64,000 bases of DNA. Origin: Gaertneriomyces semiglobifer (lineage: Eukaryota > Chytridiomycota > Chytridiomycetes > Spizellomycetales > Spizellomycetaceae). Under the pieces are notes generated by a model. The model saw nothing but the letters and a program-made list of their open reading frames with translations, was not told the origin of the DNA and made no database searches. The stretch lies in contig JAHLKF010000030.1 in the NCBI GenBank assembly GCA_025558075.1, positions 108,934 through 172,933 on the forward strand, in the 5' to 3' direction. Position 1 is the stretch's first letter, and every line of letters begins with the position of its first letter. Positions 12,630 to 25,394 of this stretch are shown here, in pieces. Position numbers and translations under genes: made by a program.

Positions 12630-15333
12630 CTACATTTCTGCATCCTCCAGATAGCGATATTCAAACCTAGACAGCACCTGTTGAATGCTAGCGACAAGAA
12701 CGGGACGAATGCGAGAGCCAGCCCACCTGAATTCCGTTTTTCGCTTCTGGCACCATTCACCTTCATAGTCAAAGTAGATGTATGTCCCTTGCTCGAACTC
12801 GTCTGTTATTTGTGTTGGTTCATGTGCTCGTTGGAACCACGTCAGAAACTTCTTGTGGAAGCGCCATGATTGTCGTTTCAGTTCTCGTGCTGCCAAGTAT
12901 CTGTAATGTTTGGGCTCAGTAAACATACACAGGATACGTTTCGACAGTGAGGAGACTTACTGTTGGTACGTTCCTTGATGATAGTAGAATATGAAGAACA
13001 AAACATCGAGATCGAACTTCTCAAACATGCCCGGGCTATCAAAATACGGTAGAGGCGTTTGTGGATAATAGCTTGGAACAGGGTATGGGTTTTTCGGAAA
13101 ATAATGTTTCGGCCTAAAGAGCCCGAGGATAAGCTGTCAATATCATAATAAAAGGTGATGTATCCGTATCATTACCGTTCAGAATCCAGCGGATCCGGTA
13201 AAAACTGTAAACTTGTTGTCAGTATGTTCTGCAGATAGCGCGCGTCCGCGATTTCTTTCGGCTTCGTCGCTACAGTAGATTTTAATATATGATCTATGCA
13301 TAAATTTCACATCGTAGATACTCACATCGCTCTCGCGTCGCCTCAAACGAATGGACAAGATCCGCAAGTGATGCTGGTAATCTGCTCTCAATGGTCTCCG
13401 GTGTTGCATCATCCTTAGACTTTACCAACAAATAGTTAACTAGATAATCGCAGCCTTCAAATTACACAATATCAACATACCTTCTGTAGGCCGGCAGCTT
13501 GCATGATATTTGTAGGCGAAGGCTCAGCAATTTCTCTCCCTGCTGATGGAGCGGATTGTGTGTTGACTCGTGTGGCTGCGGCAGGGGTCGCTTGACGGGA
13601 TGAAGTTGCAACTGGCGCTGCGGTTGTGGCTGCAATTGGCGCATCAGCAGAAGTGTCAATCGGTCCAAGTACATGTCGCATGCTACCTGCAGATCGCGAC
13701 GGAAGGGATGTCGGCTGTGCTATCTTCGGCCCATCTGTGACTGGTGTTGACGCTGCCGCCGCGGCAGAATATCGTACAGTCATACTCGGTGGCGGGACCG
13801 GCTCGGCAGGCCGAGGAGTTGGCACCGTCGGCCGCGGTACAGGCGTCACTACCTTTGCCGGTGTTTTTGCCGTTACGGGTGTTTTCGCTGCTCATTGGTA
13901 ATTAGGAAGATAGAACGACGAGAAATGAAGTAAACAATCAGTTATACCAGTTCGCGTCGAAGGTTTGGTTTTGGATGGGGTAGTTATCTGTGAAAGGTGA
14001 GTTCATTCGATAAGTGGTGTTCATGTATCGCCAAAACTAAAGTGTTACCTCATCGTCTTTGTCCTTGCTTGGTTTTCGCTTTGCAGAATCGTCATGGATG
14101 TCTTCTCTTGCAGGAGTCGTTGCCTCCGGCTAATCAATGACGTGGTTAGCTTGAGGCAACTATGAGCCCATGATCGCCATTGTCTCACCTCCTTTTCTTT
14201 TGGCGGCGTTGACGGCTCTAGGAAATAGGTACGCCGTCATAATTAGTCACAGGAAGCATAGAGAACGTATGAAGGACGGCTCCGCACCATCGACATTGTT
14301 ATCGTGTACATCGTCAGTCTTTATGCCATAAGCTTCAACTTCAATGTTCTCAAGATTCAGGTCCTCGTAAATGTATTCATTTTCGTCAAAATCTGGATCT
14401 TGGTTGCTTTTCACGTAGTAATCAACATCTTCCTTGATCTCCTTCACCTATAGAGCGTACGCAGACAGTCAACAACAGTAGAATGTGTGCGCTAACGCTG
14501 CCATGCAAATTCCGTACTTGATCCGTCTTCAGTTCCTCGTTGGCAAGCATTCGCTGAATAATCTCTAGTTGCATCATATGCCACTTATGTCGATCAACGT
14601 GGTGGTCGATTTCGGATAAACGCTCTGCTTTGGCAGCATCGCCACCTTTTCGCCCTCTTCGCATTGCCACCTGTAGACTTTCCTGTTCAGCTTCAAATAT
14701 TTCAACTTGACGATTGAGTTCTTTGACAGTTTCTGCTATCCACTCCTCGAGATCTTCGCGCTCTTTGACTTCGGGATCATACTTTTGCGGTTGTAGCAGG
14801 CCCTCCTTGGAGAACGCTTTCAACTTTAAGGCCTTCTCTGCAGCTTTAAATCGTTCCATTTGCTACATGAGTAACGCAATCGTCAATGTCAAGGATCCTT
14901 CGAAAGGACCAAGGATGGGGTTCCAAGGATACCTCTTCTATTAGCCGCCGGTTATCCTCCAAGGCGCGCTTATCCTTGATTTCACTCGACGAAAGCCATC
15001 CTCGTATTTGATCTCGTAATCGTTGGAGCTTCTTGATCTCTTTCTTTAAGTCACCTTCATATTTCTCCTTTTGTGCCGGTGTCGTCGCGGCGTCGAGTTT
15101 ATCAAAGGTTTCCCGAAAGGCCTCAACACCCTCGCTGACACGCTTGAGAACCTTGTCAATCTCGCCTAGAGCAGAATTGTGGAAAAGGATGTTGATCAGC
15201 AACAGCATAACAACTTTGATGCTTCGGCAGTGCCAAGCGCAACTCCGGGATCTGCAGCCCTTCCGCGCATCGCAGATATCTTTTCCTAGACCCTATAACC
15301 TGAACACACACCTAGTAATTTCCTATTTGCCAT
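12630..15333 (-). CDS. NOT3: CCR4-NOT complex subunit 3 (NOT3/NOT5)
   Basis: This subunit of the CCR4-NOT deadenylase acts in mRNA decay and transcription control. Thirteen exons read on the minus strand: 15333-15312, 15165-14933, 14862-14518, 14447-14288, 14217-14189, 14129-14049, 13987-13948, 13887-13481, 13419-13326, 13269-13176, 13113-12961, 12900-12727 and 12666-12630. They give 622 aa. The N-terminal NOT3 coiled coil has [22 protein letters not shown] and [12 protein letters not shown] Pro/Ala/Thr-rich linker follows (residues about 270-440). The C-terminal NOT box has [33 protein letters not shown] and [13 protein letters not shown]. The first exon encodes only MANRKLLG, which matches the family N-terminus, so the start is well supported. 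Confidence 0.93.
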
Positions 15334-16360
15334 GGCCCTGTGATGGTATGTGTATTCTACTGACTACTATACGAAGAAGATATGAGACCCAACGCCCCTC
15401 CCGTTTTCCCGCTTCGCTCCTCCGCAACGTCGCTAGCCTCAGCCTTTTTCCCCTTTTCTTCCTGTCGTTCTCCCGTCTGATACGGCTCACGCCCGCTCGC
15501 CGTTTTGAGTTGCCGTCGTTCTAGTTAAGCCTATCCTCGGCGTCCGTTCATCGTTGCTTTCGCCAGTTGCGAGTTGCAACTTTGGAAAGCGACCGGCGAC
15601 GTCTGTGGCACGGCACAACCCTAACACTAGCGCGTATCAGAAGTCTCCGACGCGACGCATTAATTGTTGCATGTCAGAGCATGCATTAACTATCAAACGT
15701 ACGCATTGAGCATTGATGTGATGTGTAGAGGTTTTATCTCCACTGATGGGGCATCGTGAGCATTGTGGGCATTATGGGCATGGTGGGGATGGTTAGAGAA
15801 AGGTAGATGATGCTGGCAACTTTGTAGTTTGTCGCGTTGGACGAGGGCCGTGTTTCTGCTATGCTTGATTGAGCAGAGCCAAAGCAATAGGAGTCTTCAC
15901 TGACAGTGGCGGAATTAAGGATTGCGGGTCGTAATTACATAAGGTTGAGAAGGAAAGGGTGTATGTGGTCCAGTAAATCATACATTGAAGCACCCTAGAC
16001 ACGACGGGTATGGGTACCTATCCTGCCTTCGGGGCCTTTTGCTCTATGGGCAAAACCTGAACAGCAGTGACAGGAGCACTCTCTGTATTACACATAAAGA
16101 GTACCATGCTTCTTAGACCTAAAATCAGTGTCAATAACCATCGCCGGCAAAGTCGCAACTTCGCAAAGCGTTTTTATAATTAACGCACGCGTCGCTTTTG
16201 GATGACACCATCGAATCTCCGCAACGCCGCCTGCTTTATTTACACTTACGTTGACTTTGACCACGGAACACTGTCAACCGCTAGACTTGTTTGAGTATTT
16301 GTTTGAACTTGGTAGTAGTTATAGTTGTAGTAGATTTCTGTTGGCTTTCTTCTTTCCAGA
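15334..16360. other. Intergenic region between divergent NOT3 and alpha-actinin
   Basis: About 1 kb between two genes transcribed away from each other. It contains a pyrimidine-rich block (about 15390-15480) beside the NOT3 start that fits a promoter, and no open frame with recognisable content. A pyrimidine tract and AG just before 16361 may be a 5'-UTR splice acceptor. I see no RNA gene. Confidence 0.5.
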
Positions 16361-18688
16361 ATGTCATGGCATCAAGCATCTTCCGATGCCTTCTCACCCA
16401 GTAAGGCCTCTCAACAGGTTGTCCAAGACAATGCCAGGTTTGTGATTGTTTTGTATTGGAGGAGTACGGTCACTAGTGCACCTCTAACGTAGAATGCAGG
16501 GTGATGGATCGCACTTGGGAAACCATCCAAAAGAAGAGTTTGTAGCTACTTAAGAGCATCGTTTCATTTATCTCATGCTGATACTACATACATCTTCACA
16601 GCATTTGCAAATTGGATCAATAATCAGCTGAAGCAGAAAGATGTTGAGCCTATCCAAACCCTTGATAACGACCTTAGCACGGGTGAAAAGCTTATTCAGT
16701 TGTTGGAGATCATTGGCGATGAATCTCTCGGTCGTTACAACCGGAATCCCAAGTTGCGGATCCAAAAGGTTGAAAATATGAACAAGGCCCTCGAGTTCAT
16801 TCGACGCCGTGGTGTTAACCTCACCAACATTGGTGCCGAGGTGCGTCACGATAGCATCCTTTCATCGATTTTGTCATTCCGTACCCTGCTAACTACGGTG
16901 CAAACGATAAGGACATTGTGGACTCCAACCTTAAGCTCATCCTGGGATTAATCTGGACTATCATCTTGCGCTTTACCATTGCGGAAATCAGTGAAGAAGG
17001 TCTTACCGCAAAGGAAGGTTTGTTGTTGTGGTGCCAAAAGCGCACGACACCCTACGCCTCCGACTTCCACATCAAGGACTTTACCTTCAGGTTGGCAGCC
17101 ACATATTCTTGCTGATGCGATATCACTCAACACCAACAACTGATTTTGTTCACACAGCTGGCAAGATGGGTTGGCTTTGTGTGCGCTTATCCACCGCCAC
17201 CGCCCCGACCTGCTGGACTATTGGAAGCTCGATAAGGTACGACGATCTTGAAATATGGAACCCATTTGCGCATTATTACTGCTTACGCACCCCGACTGTT
17301 CAGAGCAAGAAGCACGAGAATACTCAACTGGCTTTCGATGTCGCTGAAAGGGAACTCGGCATTCCAAAACTGTTTGAAGTGGAGGATATTGTTGACGTTA
17401 TCAAACCCGATGAGCGCTCGGTGATGACCTACGTTGCTCAATACTTTCACGCCTTCTCTGTCCAAGACAAACTCGGTGTCGCCGGTCGCCGTGTCGGGCA
17501 GCTTGGTCAAGTAATGCAGCAGAGTTGGGATATGCAAAATGACTATGAACGTCGCGTCCGGACCCTCATTGAGTCCATTGGCAATGTGGAGACTCACTGG
17601 AAGAGAAGCTCTACGTTTGCTGGTTACACCGATGCACGTCGTCAATTGCACGAGTTTGAAACCTACAAGAGCACAACCAAACGCGGCTGGGTAGCTGAGA
17701 GGCGTGACCTCGCTGCCTTGCTTGGCAATATTCAGACAAAGCTGAAGACGTACAACTTGCGGTCGTACTCTCCTCCTGAGGGTCTTACCTTGCAGGACTT
17801 GTCCGTGAGATGGGACCAGTTGGTTTCTGTTGAAGCTGACAGGAAACGCGGTTTGACGATCTACATTCGGGACATTAAGGATCACTTGAAAAAGCAGTTT
17901 GCCGATGCTGCCAACGACTTCCAAGCCAATTTGAACGATATTTCTCGGGGATTGGCTGAGCTCGAGGGAGAACTGGAATCCCAGTTGGACACTGTGCAAT
18001 CACTTATTTTGCGACTGGAGCCTTTGAAAGATGCTTTGCGGAATGTTGAAAAGTTAAATGACGATTGCAGGGAGGCTAACATTGAGGACAATGAGTACAC
18101 CATATATTCTGTGGACGATTTATCGTTCGACTTTGGCATTCTCACGCAATCGGTGGTGAACAAGTCATCGTTCATTGAGAACCAGATGGTTGCGCGCACA
18201 AAGACCAACATCACCGCAGAGCAACTCGAGGACTTCACAGAGACATTCCGTCAGTTCGACAAAGACAACGACAATTCCTTGATCCGCGAGGAGTTCAGGG
18301 CGGCATTGCAAGCAGAAGGTACCGCAATTGACGACGCCGAGTTTGAAAAAATTCTTGCGACCGTTTCAGGTGGCTCTGGAGAGGTCTCCTTTGAGAGATT
18401 CATCGATTACATGCGGGCGCAGCAAGAAGACCGTGTTACTTCTGATCAACTAATACTGTCTTTCCAAACGTTGGCGGAAGATAAGGTACGCAATTTGCTA
18501 TGTTTTCAAATGGGCAGAGCACGTGTACTGAATCTTCATTTTGTCGTATACAGCCCTACATTACGGAGACAGACTTATACCGCGGAGGTTTGACTCCCAA
18601 TGTTGTCGAGTTGCTCAAGCAGCGCATGCCGCCCAAGGGAGATGGTTATGATTACAGCCAGTTCGTTAGCGGTGTTTTCCTCGCGTAG
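16361..18688 (+). CDS. Alpha-actinin
   Basis: An actin-bundling protein of the contractile ring and cytoskeleton. Exons 16361-16437, 16500-16537, 16602-16840, 16912-17090, 17158-17236, 17304-18485 and 18554-18688 give 642 aa. Two calponin-homology domains come first: [25 protein letters not shown] and [13 protein letters not shown] mark CH1 and the start of CH2, and [19 protein letters not shown] marks CH2. A short rod of about two spectrin repeats follows (residues about 250-490). EF-hand-like motifs come last ([14 protein letters not shown], and a C-terminal pair). The short rod is typical of fungal alpha-actinins, whereas animal ones have four repeats. Confidence 0.92.
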
Positions 18689-18915
18689 CCGCTGACGGGA
18701 GAGAAGCGAGTATAGTAGGTTTGATCAAATTGACGATTTCTAGGCAATTTCCGTAGTTTCCAAATACAAAGAGTGATAGTGAAGGGCTCCACGGTGTCAT
18801 GCTTTTCCAGACCGGCCGTAATTATGCCACCATTTCTTCCCTTACGTTTGCAGTGGTGTCGTTGTACTCTGCACCAACTTTCTTTACGAAAATCGCCGGA
18901 ACATTAAGAGCTGTG

Positions 18916-19191
18916 TCACCATCCCTCCGTCCATCTGTGCCACGTCTGATACGTCCAAGCAATCGCCCCAACCATCAACGCTAACTTTGCACCAGTGTAC
19001 GCAGTGCTTGCAGCAGACTTTAAAACGCCCAGTAATGCACGCAGCAGGGTATATGTGAAGAAGGTCAGCAGTATCGTAAACGGGATAAAGTAAACGGCTG
19101 GGATTCGTGCAATTGTTTCGCGGAGGGTTGGGATGCGGGGGATCGAGAGGAGGTCGTACATGTATTGGTTGGATAAAGACATTGTCGACAT
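18916..19191 (-). CDS. Small predicted membrane protein
   Basis: A 91-aa open frame with an ATG start and two hydrophobic segments: about residues 33-57 (VYFIPFTILLTFFTYTLLRA) and about 66-82 (GAKLALMVGAIAWTYQTW). It lies divergently from DPH1, with 173 bp between the starts. The layout, a long hydrophobic helix, a short linker and a second weaker helix, resembles Apq12-like nuclear-envelope proteins. That is only a guess, and no diagnostic motif is visible. Confidence 0.5.
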   Translation of the reverse strand: MSTMSLSNQYMYDLLSIPRIPTLRETIARIPAVYFIPFTILLTFFTYTLLRALLGVLKSAASTAYTGAKLALMVGAIAWTYQTWHRWTEGW

Positions 19192-19364
19192 GATGGTGGA
19201 TGCGTTAGGTGATAGCCTAGTTTGGTAGAAATGTCACACTTCGATGGGTTGTCCGAAACACGATCACATTTGTGTTATCGATAGCGCTTCGGGTTAACAT
19301 TTCTTTTGGCGAAAGGTTTTGACTTTTTGAGGAATTCGCCTGCATTTTCGTACGGATAGACGAC

Positions 19365-20997
19365 ATGACAAACTCACAGGAAACGACCATAGAAGCATTA
19401 ACGAGTGCCACCCAAATGCTAGAAGTTGGCGGCGATGCACCGAGTGGTGCTGCTGAGTCGCGTACAGCACATCCGCGGAAACGATTTGTGGGACGACGAC
19501 GAAACGCAAACGGGGAAAGGACCACCACAGGCAACATTGAGGACGCCGTACAAGGTAGGGTCAATAATGTGCTTGCAATTTGTTGTTTACGATAGTGTAA
19601 ACTTTTTGTATCAATCAGTGGTGCCAGCGGTTGCCAGCATAACACGAGTTGTCAACAACATTCCCGAAGATATCCTTGAAGACGCAGGGCTGAATGCAGC
19701 CATCAAATCACTTCCCAGCAATTACAATTTTGAGATCCATAAAAGCATATGGCAAATTCGAAAGAACAAGGCGACGAGAGTGGCTCTGCAATTCCCGGAA
19801 GGTCTATTAATGTTTTCGCTGGCAATAGCGGATATACTCGAGCGGTTTGGGAACGTGGAAACGTTGGTGATGGGGGATGTCACTTACGGCGCGTGCTGCG
19901 TGGATGATTTTGTTGCGCGTGCGATAGGATGTGATTTTATGATACACTACGGACACAGTTGCCTTGTGCCGGTGGATGTCACGCCTATCAAGATGATGTA
20001 TGTGTTTGTGGACATTGGCATTGACACGGCTCATTTTGTGGAAACTGTCAAGTACAATTTTGAGAGTGGAAGAAGGCTAGTGTTGGTTGCAACCGTGCAG
20101 TTCCTGAGTTCCCTACAGCAAGCGAAGCGAATTTTGGAGCCGTACTTTGAAGTCTCCATACCACAGTCGAAACCGCTTTCGCCGGGAGAGGTGTTAGGTT
20201 GTACGGCGCCGCGATTGGCGGAACATGGCATATTGATGTAAGTGTTCCACGTTCTGTGATTGTGTGTGCCCAGTTTCAAGCGCTAACCCGCACGCTCTTT
20301 TAGCTACCTTGGAGACGGTAGATTTCACTTGGAGGCGATTATGATCGCCAACCCAACGATCCCGGCGTACCGGTACGATCCGTATTCGAAACAATTCACA
20401 CGCGAACGGTATGAACACGACGAGATGCTCTCCTTGCGCAAGCATGCCATCACACAGGCCAAGACGGCGAAAAGGTTTGGACTTATCATGGGCACATTGG
20501 GCCGTCAAGGATCACCCAAGGTGTTAGATTACCTTCGGTCACAATTGGATAGCCGGTCAATACCGTACGTTGTGGTGTTGTTGTCCGAGATCTTTCCAGC
20601 GAAATTGGCGTTGTTCGAGGATGTGGATGCTTGGGTGCAAGTCGCGTGCCCCCGACTTTCGATCGACTGGGGATATGCATTCCCGAAGCCTCTGTTGACG
20701 CCGTACGAGTTGGCGGTCTTGTTTGAATGCGTAGAATGGCAAGAGCGGTATCCGATGGACTTTTATGCGCGCGATTCTTTGGGGGCTTGGACGCCGAACC
20801 ATGGCCCACCTAGGGACCGAAAGGTGCGACCAAACGGTCGTTCAGCAATACGCAGTGGTACATCGACATCAGCAGCGTGCATTCCTGGGAAGAGCATCAC
20901 GTGCTGCAAATCATCAACCTTGGGTGGATGCAGCGACTCAGTGGCGTGTTGCAGCAACAACGACGGAAATCAGCGCGAAACAACAACACCCGCATAA
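19365..20997 (+). CDS. DPH1: 2-(3-amino-3-carboxypropyl)histidine synthase subunit DPH1
   Basis: With DPH2 this radical-SAM-type enzyme transfers the aminocarboxypropyl group of SAM to a histidine of EF2, the first step of diphthamide synthesis. Exons 19365-19554, 19619-20237 and 20304-20997 give 500 aa. The diagnostic segment [30 protein letters not shown] holds the first cluster cysteine, and further Cys lie in LGCTAPR and [14 protein letters not shown]. The last ~50 residues, after NHGPPRDRK, are Ser/Thr/Cys-rich and not part of the family core, so an unrecognised 3' intron or a divergent tail is possible. EF3 follows on the same strand. Confidence 0.92.
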
Positions 20998-21646
20998 TGA
21001 GCTATCCTGTAACATCCTTCTCTGTACATATATACCTTTTTCACCATGTCTCTAACTTTCCTCTTGTGAGTTTGCACCCAAGCGGATGTTTTCCAGCGGA
21101 TGAACGTGCGCGTCCGTGTTATGTGTTATTAATAGCATAACGTAATAATCTATTGAGCCGATGCGATATCGATATATTCACAAGGCGGATTACGTGTGTG
21201 AGATGCGTGTTGCATGGCTGTGCCTTACTGTGCCACCTTTTGATGGGATAATTTTTTTCCAGTGTCTTTTTCGGACGCAGCGCAACGTCGGCGAGCGAGT
21301 TTCCAGCGCAAACGGAATATTTAAGGCGGCAACCCGTTCGCTCGCCCCCCCACACCTCCTTTTTGGCCCCGGTTCTCCACTTTACGCTCTCGGGCGAACC
21401 AGCTACACACCTCCAAAGCAGAGTAGAATACGCATCCCCGTGTGTGTATGTGTATTGCTGGCTACCCACTCTGTTTAGACCCATACAGCGACTAGCTAGA
21501 AAAGCAAGTTTCGCTGGTAAGTTCACACACTCTCACACCTTGTGTTTGTTGACGGTGAAGGAATCGCTTGTGCTGACGGACGTCGAATGATCCAGGACGA
21601 AATACAGTTTGGATACTTAATTTACCTCGTTTTATCATACACCACA
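20998..21646 (+). promoter_or_regulatory. Upstream region of EF3
   Basis: No gene is seen in this 649-bp stretch. It has a TATA-like ATATTTAAGG at about 21319-21328 and a pyrimidine-rich stretch after it, typical of strongly expressed translation-factor genes. A GTAAGT near 21517 followed by AG-containing sequence could be a 5'-UTR intron, but this cannot be settled from sequence alone. Confidence 0.4.
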
Positions 21647-24600
21647 ATGGCTGCAAAGGCTGACCCGAAGACCACTACCTTGGTCAACGACCTCCTCCAG
21701 CAAATCACAACCGCTGCTACCTCTGATGAGCGTAGTGCGGCCGCAAAGGACCTGGCCGGTCTCGTCAAAAACGCGACCGCCCGTGTTGGTCTTACACAGT
21801 ACGGCATCATTGATGCGCTAAAGAAGGCGACCGAGAACAAGAAGTCTCCTGCTTCCCGCGAAGGTGCCGCTTTCACATACACCGCATTGGTCGAGTCCCT
21901 CGGTCACTCTGGAGAGGCTTACCTCGTGAACCAGCTCCCCGTCGTCATTGAGCTCTTTGGTGACAAGGACAAGGATGTCCGTGCCGCCGCCGAAGAGGCC
22001 GGTAACGCTCTCTTCAAGCTCCCTGGCCGTTTCTCTGTCCGATTCCTCGTTCCCCTCCTCCTGTCCCTCCTCTCCAACGAGAAGAAGTGGCAAACAAAGG
22101 TTGCCGCTCTCAAGTACCTTGGCCGTCTCTCAGAGCACTCTGCTTCCCAGGTATGCTCTTGCATGCCCATCATTCTCCCCGAGGTCTCTACTTGTATGTG
22201 GGACACCAAGCCTGAGGTCCAGATCGCTGCCAAGGAGGCAATGACCCAGGTTACCGGCACCATTGACAACATTGATATCGTCCCCTTCTTGCCGTCCTTG
22301 ATCAGCTGTATCGCCAACCCTGAGGAGGTTCCGGAGTGTGTCTTCAAGCTTGCCGCCACCACTTTCGTCACTGAAGTCAAGGCGCCCACTCTTTCCATCA
22401 TGGTGCCTCTTCTCACCCGTGGTATTGCTGAGCGCAAACCCCAAGTGCTTCGTCAGACTTGTGTGATCATTGACAACATGTGCAAACTTGTTGAGGACCC
22501 AGCTGAAGCACACCAATTCCTTCCCAACCTTCTCCCTGGTGTTGAGCGTATTATTGAAGTTGCCGCCGACCCTGAGCTCCGTGAGGTTGCCTCCAAGGCG
22601 AAAGCCACCCTCATCCGTGTCGGTGGTGGTGCGGATGTCGAGGTCGAAGATGTTGAGACCACCAACAAGCGCAAGGCTGATGCTCACCAGGAAGTTCTCG
22701 ACACCTTGAAGAAGCACATCAATGCTGAGATTGACAATGAGACTCTGGAGTACCTCGCGTCCCACGTAGAGGCCATGTTCGATGGTCGCATCTTCAGCGT
22801 TGCTGACTGGCACCCCGCCACCGTTCCTTACCTCGCTCCTTTCATCGGTGAGGAGAAGGCCCGCGCTGTTGCCAAGCCCCTTGTTGCCCACTACCACGAG
22901 CTCGACAAGCTTCGTCAGAAGGCTCAGCACAAGGAAGAGGAGGATGAAGGTGAAGAACTTTGCAACTGCGAGTTCTCCCTCGCTTACGGTGGTATGATTT
23001 TGTTGAACACTACCAAGCTGCGTCTCGTCCGTGGTCAGCGCTACGGTCTCTGTGGTCCCAACGGTGTTGGTAAGACTACTCTGATGAGGGCTATTGCCAA
23101 CGGGCAGGTCGAAGGTTTCCCTCCGGCAGACGAATTGAAAACCGTCTTTGTTGAGCACAACCTTCAAGCTGAGGAGGCTGACTTCCCGGTTTTGGACTTC
23201 GTTTTGGCCGACCCTGCCATGATGGCTAAGAAGGATGAGGTCGCTGAAACTCTCCGGTCTGTTGGTTTCAACGAGGAGCGCCTTGCCCAGCCTGTCGGAT
23301 CTCTGTCCGGTGGGTGGAAGATGAAGTTGGAGTTGGCTCGTGCCATGCTCCAGAATGCGGACATCTTGCTTTTGGATGAGCCTACCAATCACTTGGATGT
23401 TGACAACGTTGCTTGGTTGGTCAACTACCTCACCGGCCTCAAGACCGTCACCTCCATGATTGTTTCTCACGACTCTGGATTCCTGGACTCCGTTTGCACC
23501 AACATTATCCACTACGAGAACCGCAAACTCAAGAATTACAAGGGTAACCTGTCGAAGCTCGTTGAAGTGAAGCCTGAGACCAAGTCGTACTACGAGCTCT
23601 CTGCCGCTGTCATCAAGTTCAAGTTCCCGGAACCTGGATTCTTGGAGGGTATCAAGTCAAAGGACAAGGCCATCCTGAAAATGATCAACGTTAACTTCAC
23701 ATACCCTAAGACTACGAAGCCCGCTCTTACCGGCATTTCGTTGCAGTGTTCTTTGAACTCGCGTGTTGCCGTCATTGGTCCCAACGGTGCTGGTAAGTCT
23801 ACCATGATCAAGCTTCTCACTGGTGAGCTTGTCGCTGGCAGCGGTGACGTCTGGAAGCACCCCAACTTGCGTGTCGCCTACGTTGCTCAGCACGCTTTCC
23901 ACCACGTCGAGCAGCACATGGACAAAACTCCCAACGAATACATTCGTTGGCGTTACCAGTACGGAGAGGACAGAGAAGCACTTGTCAAGGCTGCTCGTCA
24001 GCTCACACCTGAAGAGGAGGCTGCCATCAAGAAGGCTATCGTTATTGACGGAGAGAAGCGTTTCTTCGAAGAGTTGATGGGTCGTCGTAAGGCTAAGCGT
24101 TCTTACGAATACGAAGTCAAGTGGTTGAACCGTCCTCATGACGACAACACCTGGCACTCTCGCGACCGTCTCGAGGACTGGGGCTTCGAGAAGCTTGTTC
24201 AGTGGTTCGATGAGAAGGAGGCAGCCAAGGAGGGTATGTACCAACGCCCTCTGACCCAGGCCAACGTACAGAAGCACTTGGAGGATGTCGGCCTCCCCGC
24301 CGAGTTCGGTACTCACAGCCGTATCCGTGGTCTCTCTGGAGGACAGAAGGTGAAGGTCGTTCTTGGTGCCGCCATGTGGAACAACCCCCACATGCTTGTG
24401 CTTGACGAACCTACCAACTACCTTGACCGTGACTCTTTGGGTGCTCTTGCTGGCGCCATCCAGGACTTTGGTGGAGGTGTTGTCATCATTTCTCACAACC
24501 GGGAGTTCACTGGTGCTATCTGCCCTGAGGTGTGGAACGTTGAGGCTGGTCGTTTGTCTATCTCTGGCGCCAAGGAGAAGTCTGGACCACAAGAGAAGCT

Positions 24601-24830
24601 CGAAATGAAGGAGCAGGAGACTGTCACTGACGCTTTCGGAAAGTATGTATCCATTGTGACTCGGTTCAATCATCGTGACTTGTACTGATATTTTTCCCTT
24701 GCATAGCGTGTCCAAAGTGAAGAGCAAGCGGAAGCTCACCCGTAAGGAGCTCAAGGCTAAGGAGAAGAGGCGGGCGTTGAAGGTAAAGGCGGGAGAGCCC
24801 CTATCAGAGTCTGATGAAGATGACTTTTGA
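21647..24830 (+). CDS. TEF3: Translation elongation factor 3 (EF3)
   Basis: A ribosome-bound ATPase that helps release deacylated tRNA from the E site, typical of fungi. Exons 21647-24642 and 24707-24830 give 1,039 aa. HEAT repeats occupy about residues 1-315, then a helical linker. ABC1 has GPNGVGKTTL (about 470) and LSGGWKMKLELARA. ABC2 has GPNGAGKSTM (about 710) and LSGGQKVKVVLGAA, with the chromodomain inserted in ABC2 at about 805-870 (YEYEVKWLNRP..WH). The Lys/Arg-rich tail is on exon 2. Codon use is strongly biased toward C-ending codons, as expected for a highly expressed gene, and this creates long antisense open frames that are not genes. Confidence 0.97.
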
Positions 24831-25178
24831 AGAAGTCAGTAATGAAGATTGGGTAGAATGTGGGGAGGATCTTACTACTCTGGGTCATTTTGGTTATTCA
24901 AATTTTTTATTTTCTTGTGTATTATGTTAATTAAATTCGTCGAACCATCAACATCAACATCTGCATCGAACGTACCCAATAGCAGCAATGCGACTCCTTC
25001 CGTTCATAGCCAAGTGCCGAGAAGGTGTTGGTGGGTCCTGACAGCGTTCATGATCTGTTAAAATCACAGTGTAATCTGCTTCGTAAAACCGCAATAAGCG
25101 CGTAGGCTTCGAACCGAAAATTTCTATCATCTTGGAGAGGCCATGACTTATGAGACATAACATATCAGGACTGCAGAA

Positions 25179-25372
25179 GGTACGGAGGTCATGCACCTTA
25201 TAACTGATGCCGTTTATGTAGGTTGGACGCTGTACAATATTGAGCAGATTGAACAAAACAACAACATTTCATTCAGTGATAATATGGAGGTCATGCGTTT
25301 ATATAGGTTGGACGGTATATATAATGTTGAGCAGATTGAAACAAACAACAGCATTTCACTCAGTGAAGGTAC
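25179..25372 (+). repeat. Pair of diverged ~95-bp direct repeats
   Basis: Two adjacent copies (about 25179-25277 and 25283-25372) share GGAGGTCATGC, TAGGTTGGACG, GAGCAGATTGAA and CATTTCA-type blocks. They lie in the ~560-bp stretch after EF3 (24831-25394), in which I see no gene. Confidence 0.6.
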
Positions 25373-25394
25373 ACAGTCTAAAGGCCCAAACACG

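Noticed and set aside
20998..21640. Short frames with Pro/Thr-rich peptides before EF3
   Set aside because: They sit in pyrimidine-rich leader sequence and show no conserved content.
22130..24754. Long antisense open frames (365 and 460 codons) opposite EF3
   Set aside because: They mirror the strong codon bias of EF3, have no recognisable domain, and lie fully inside a conserved gene.
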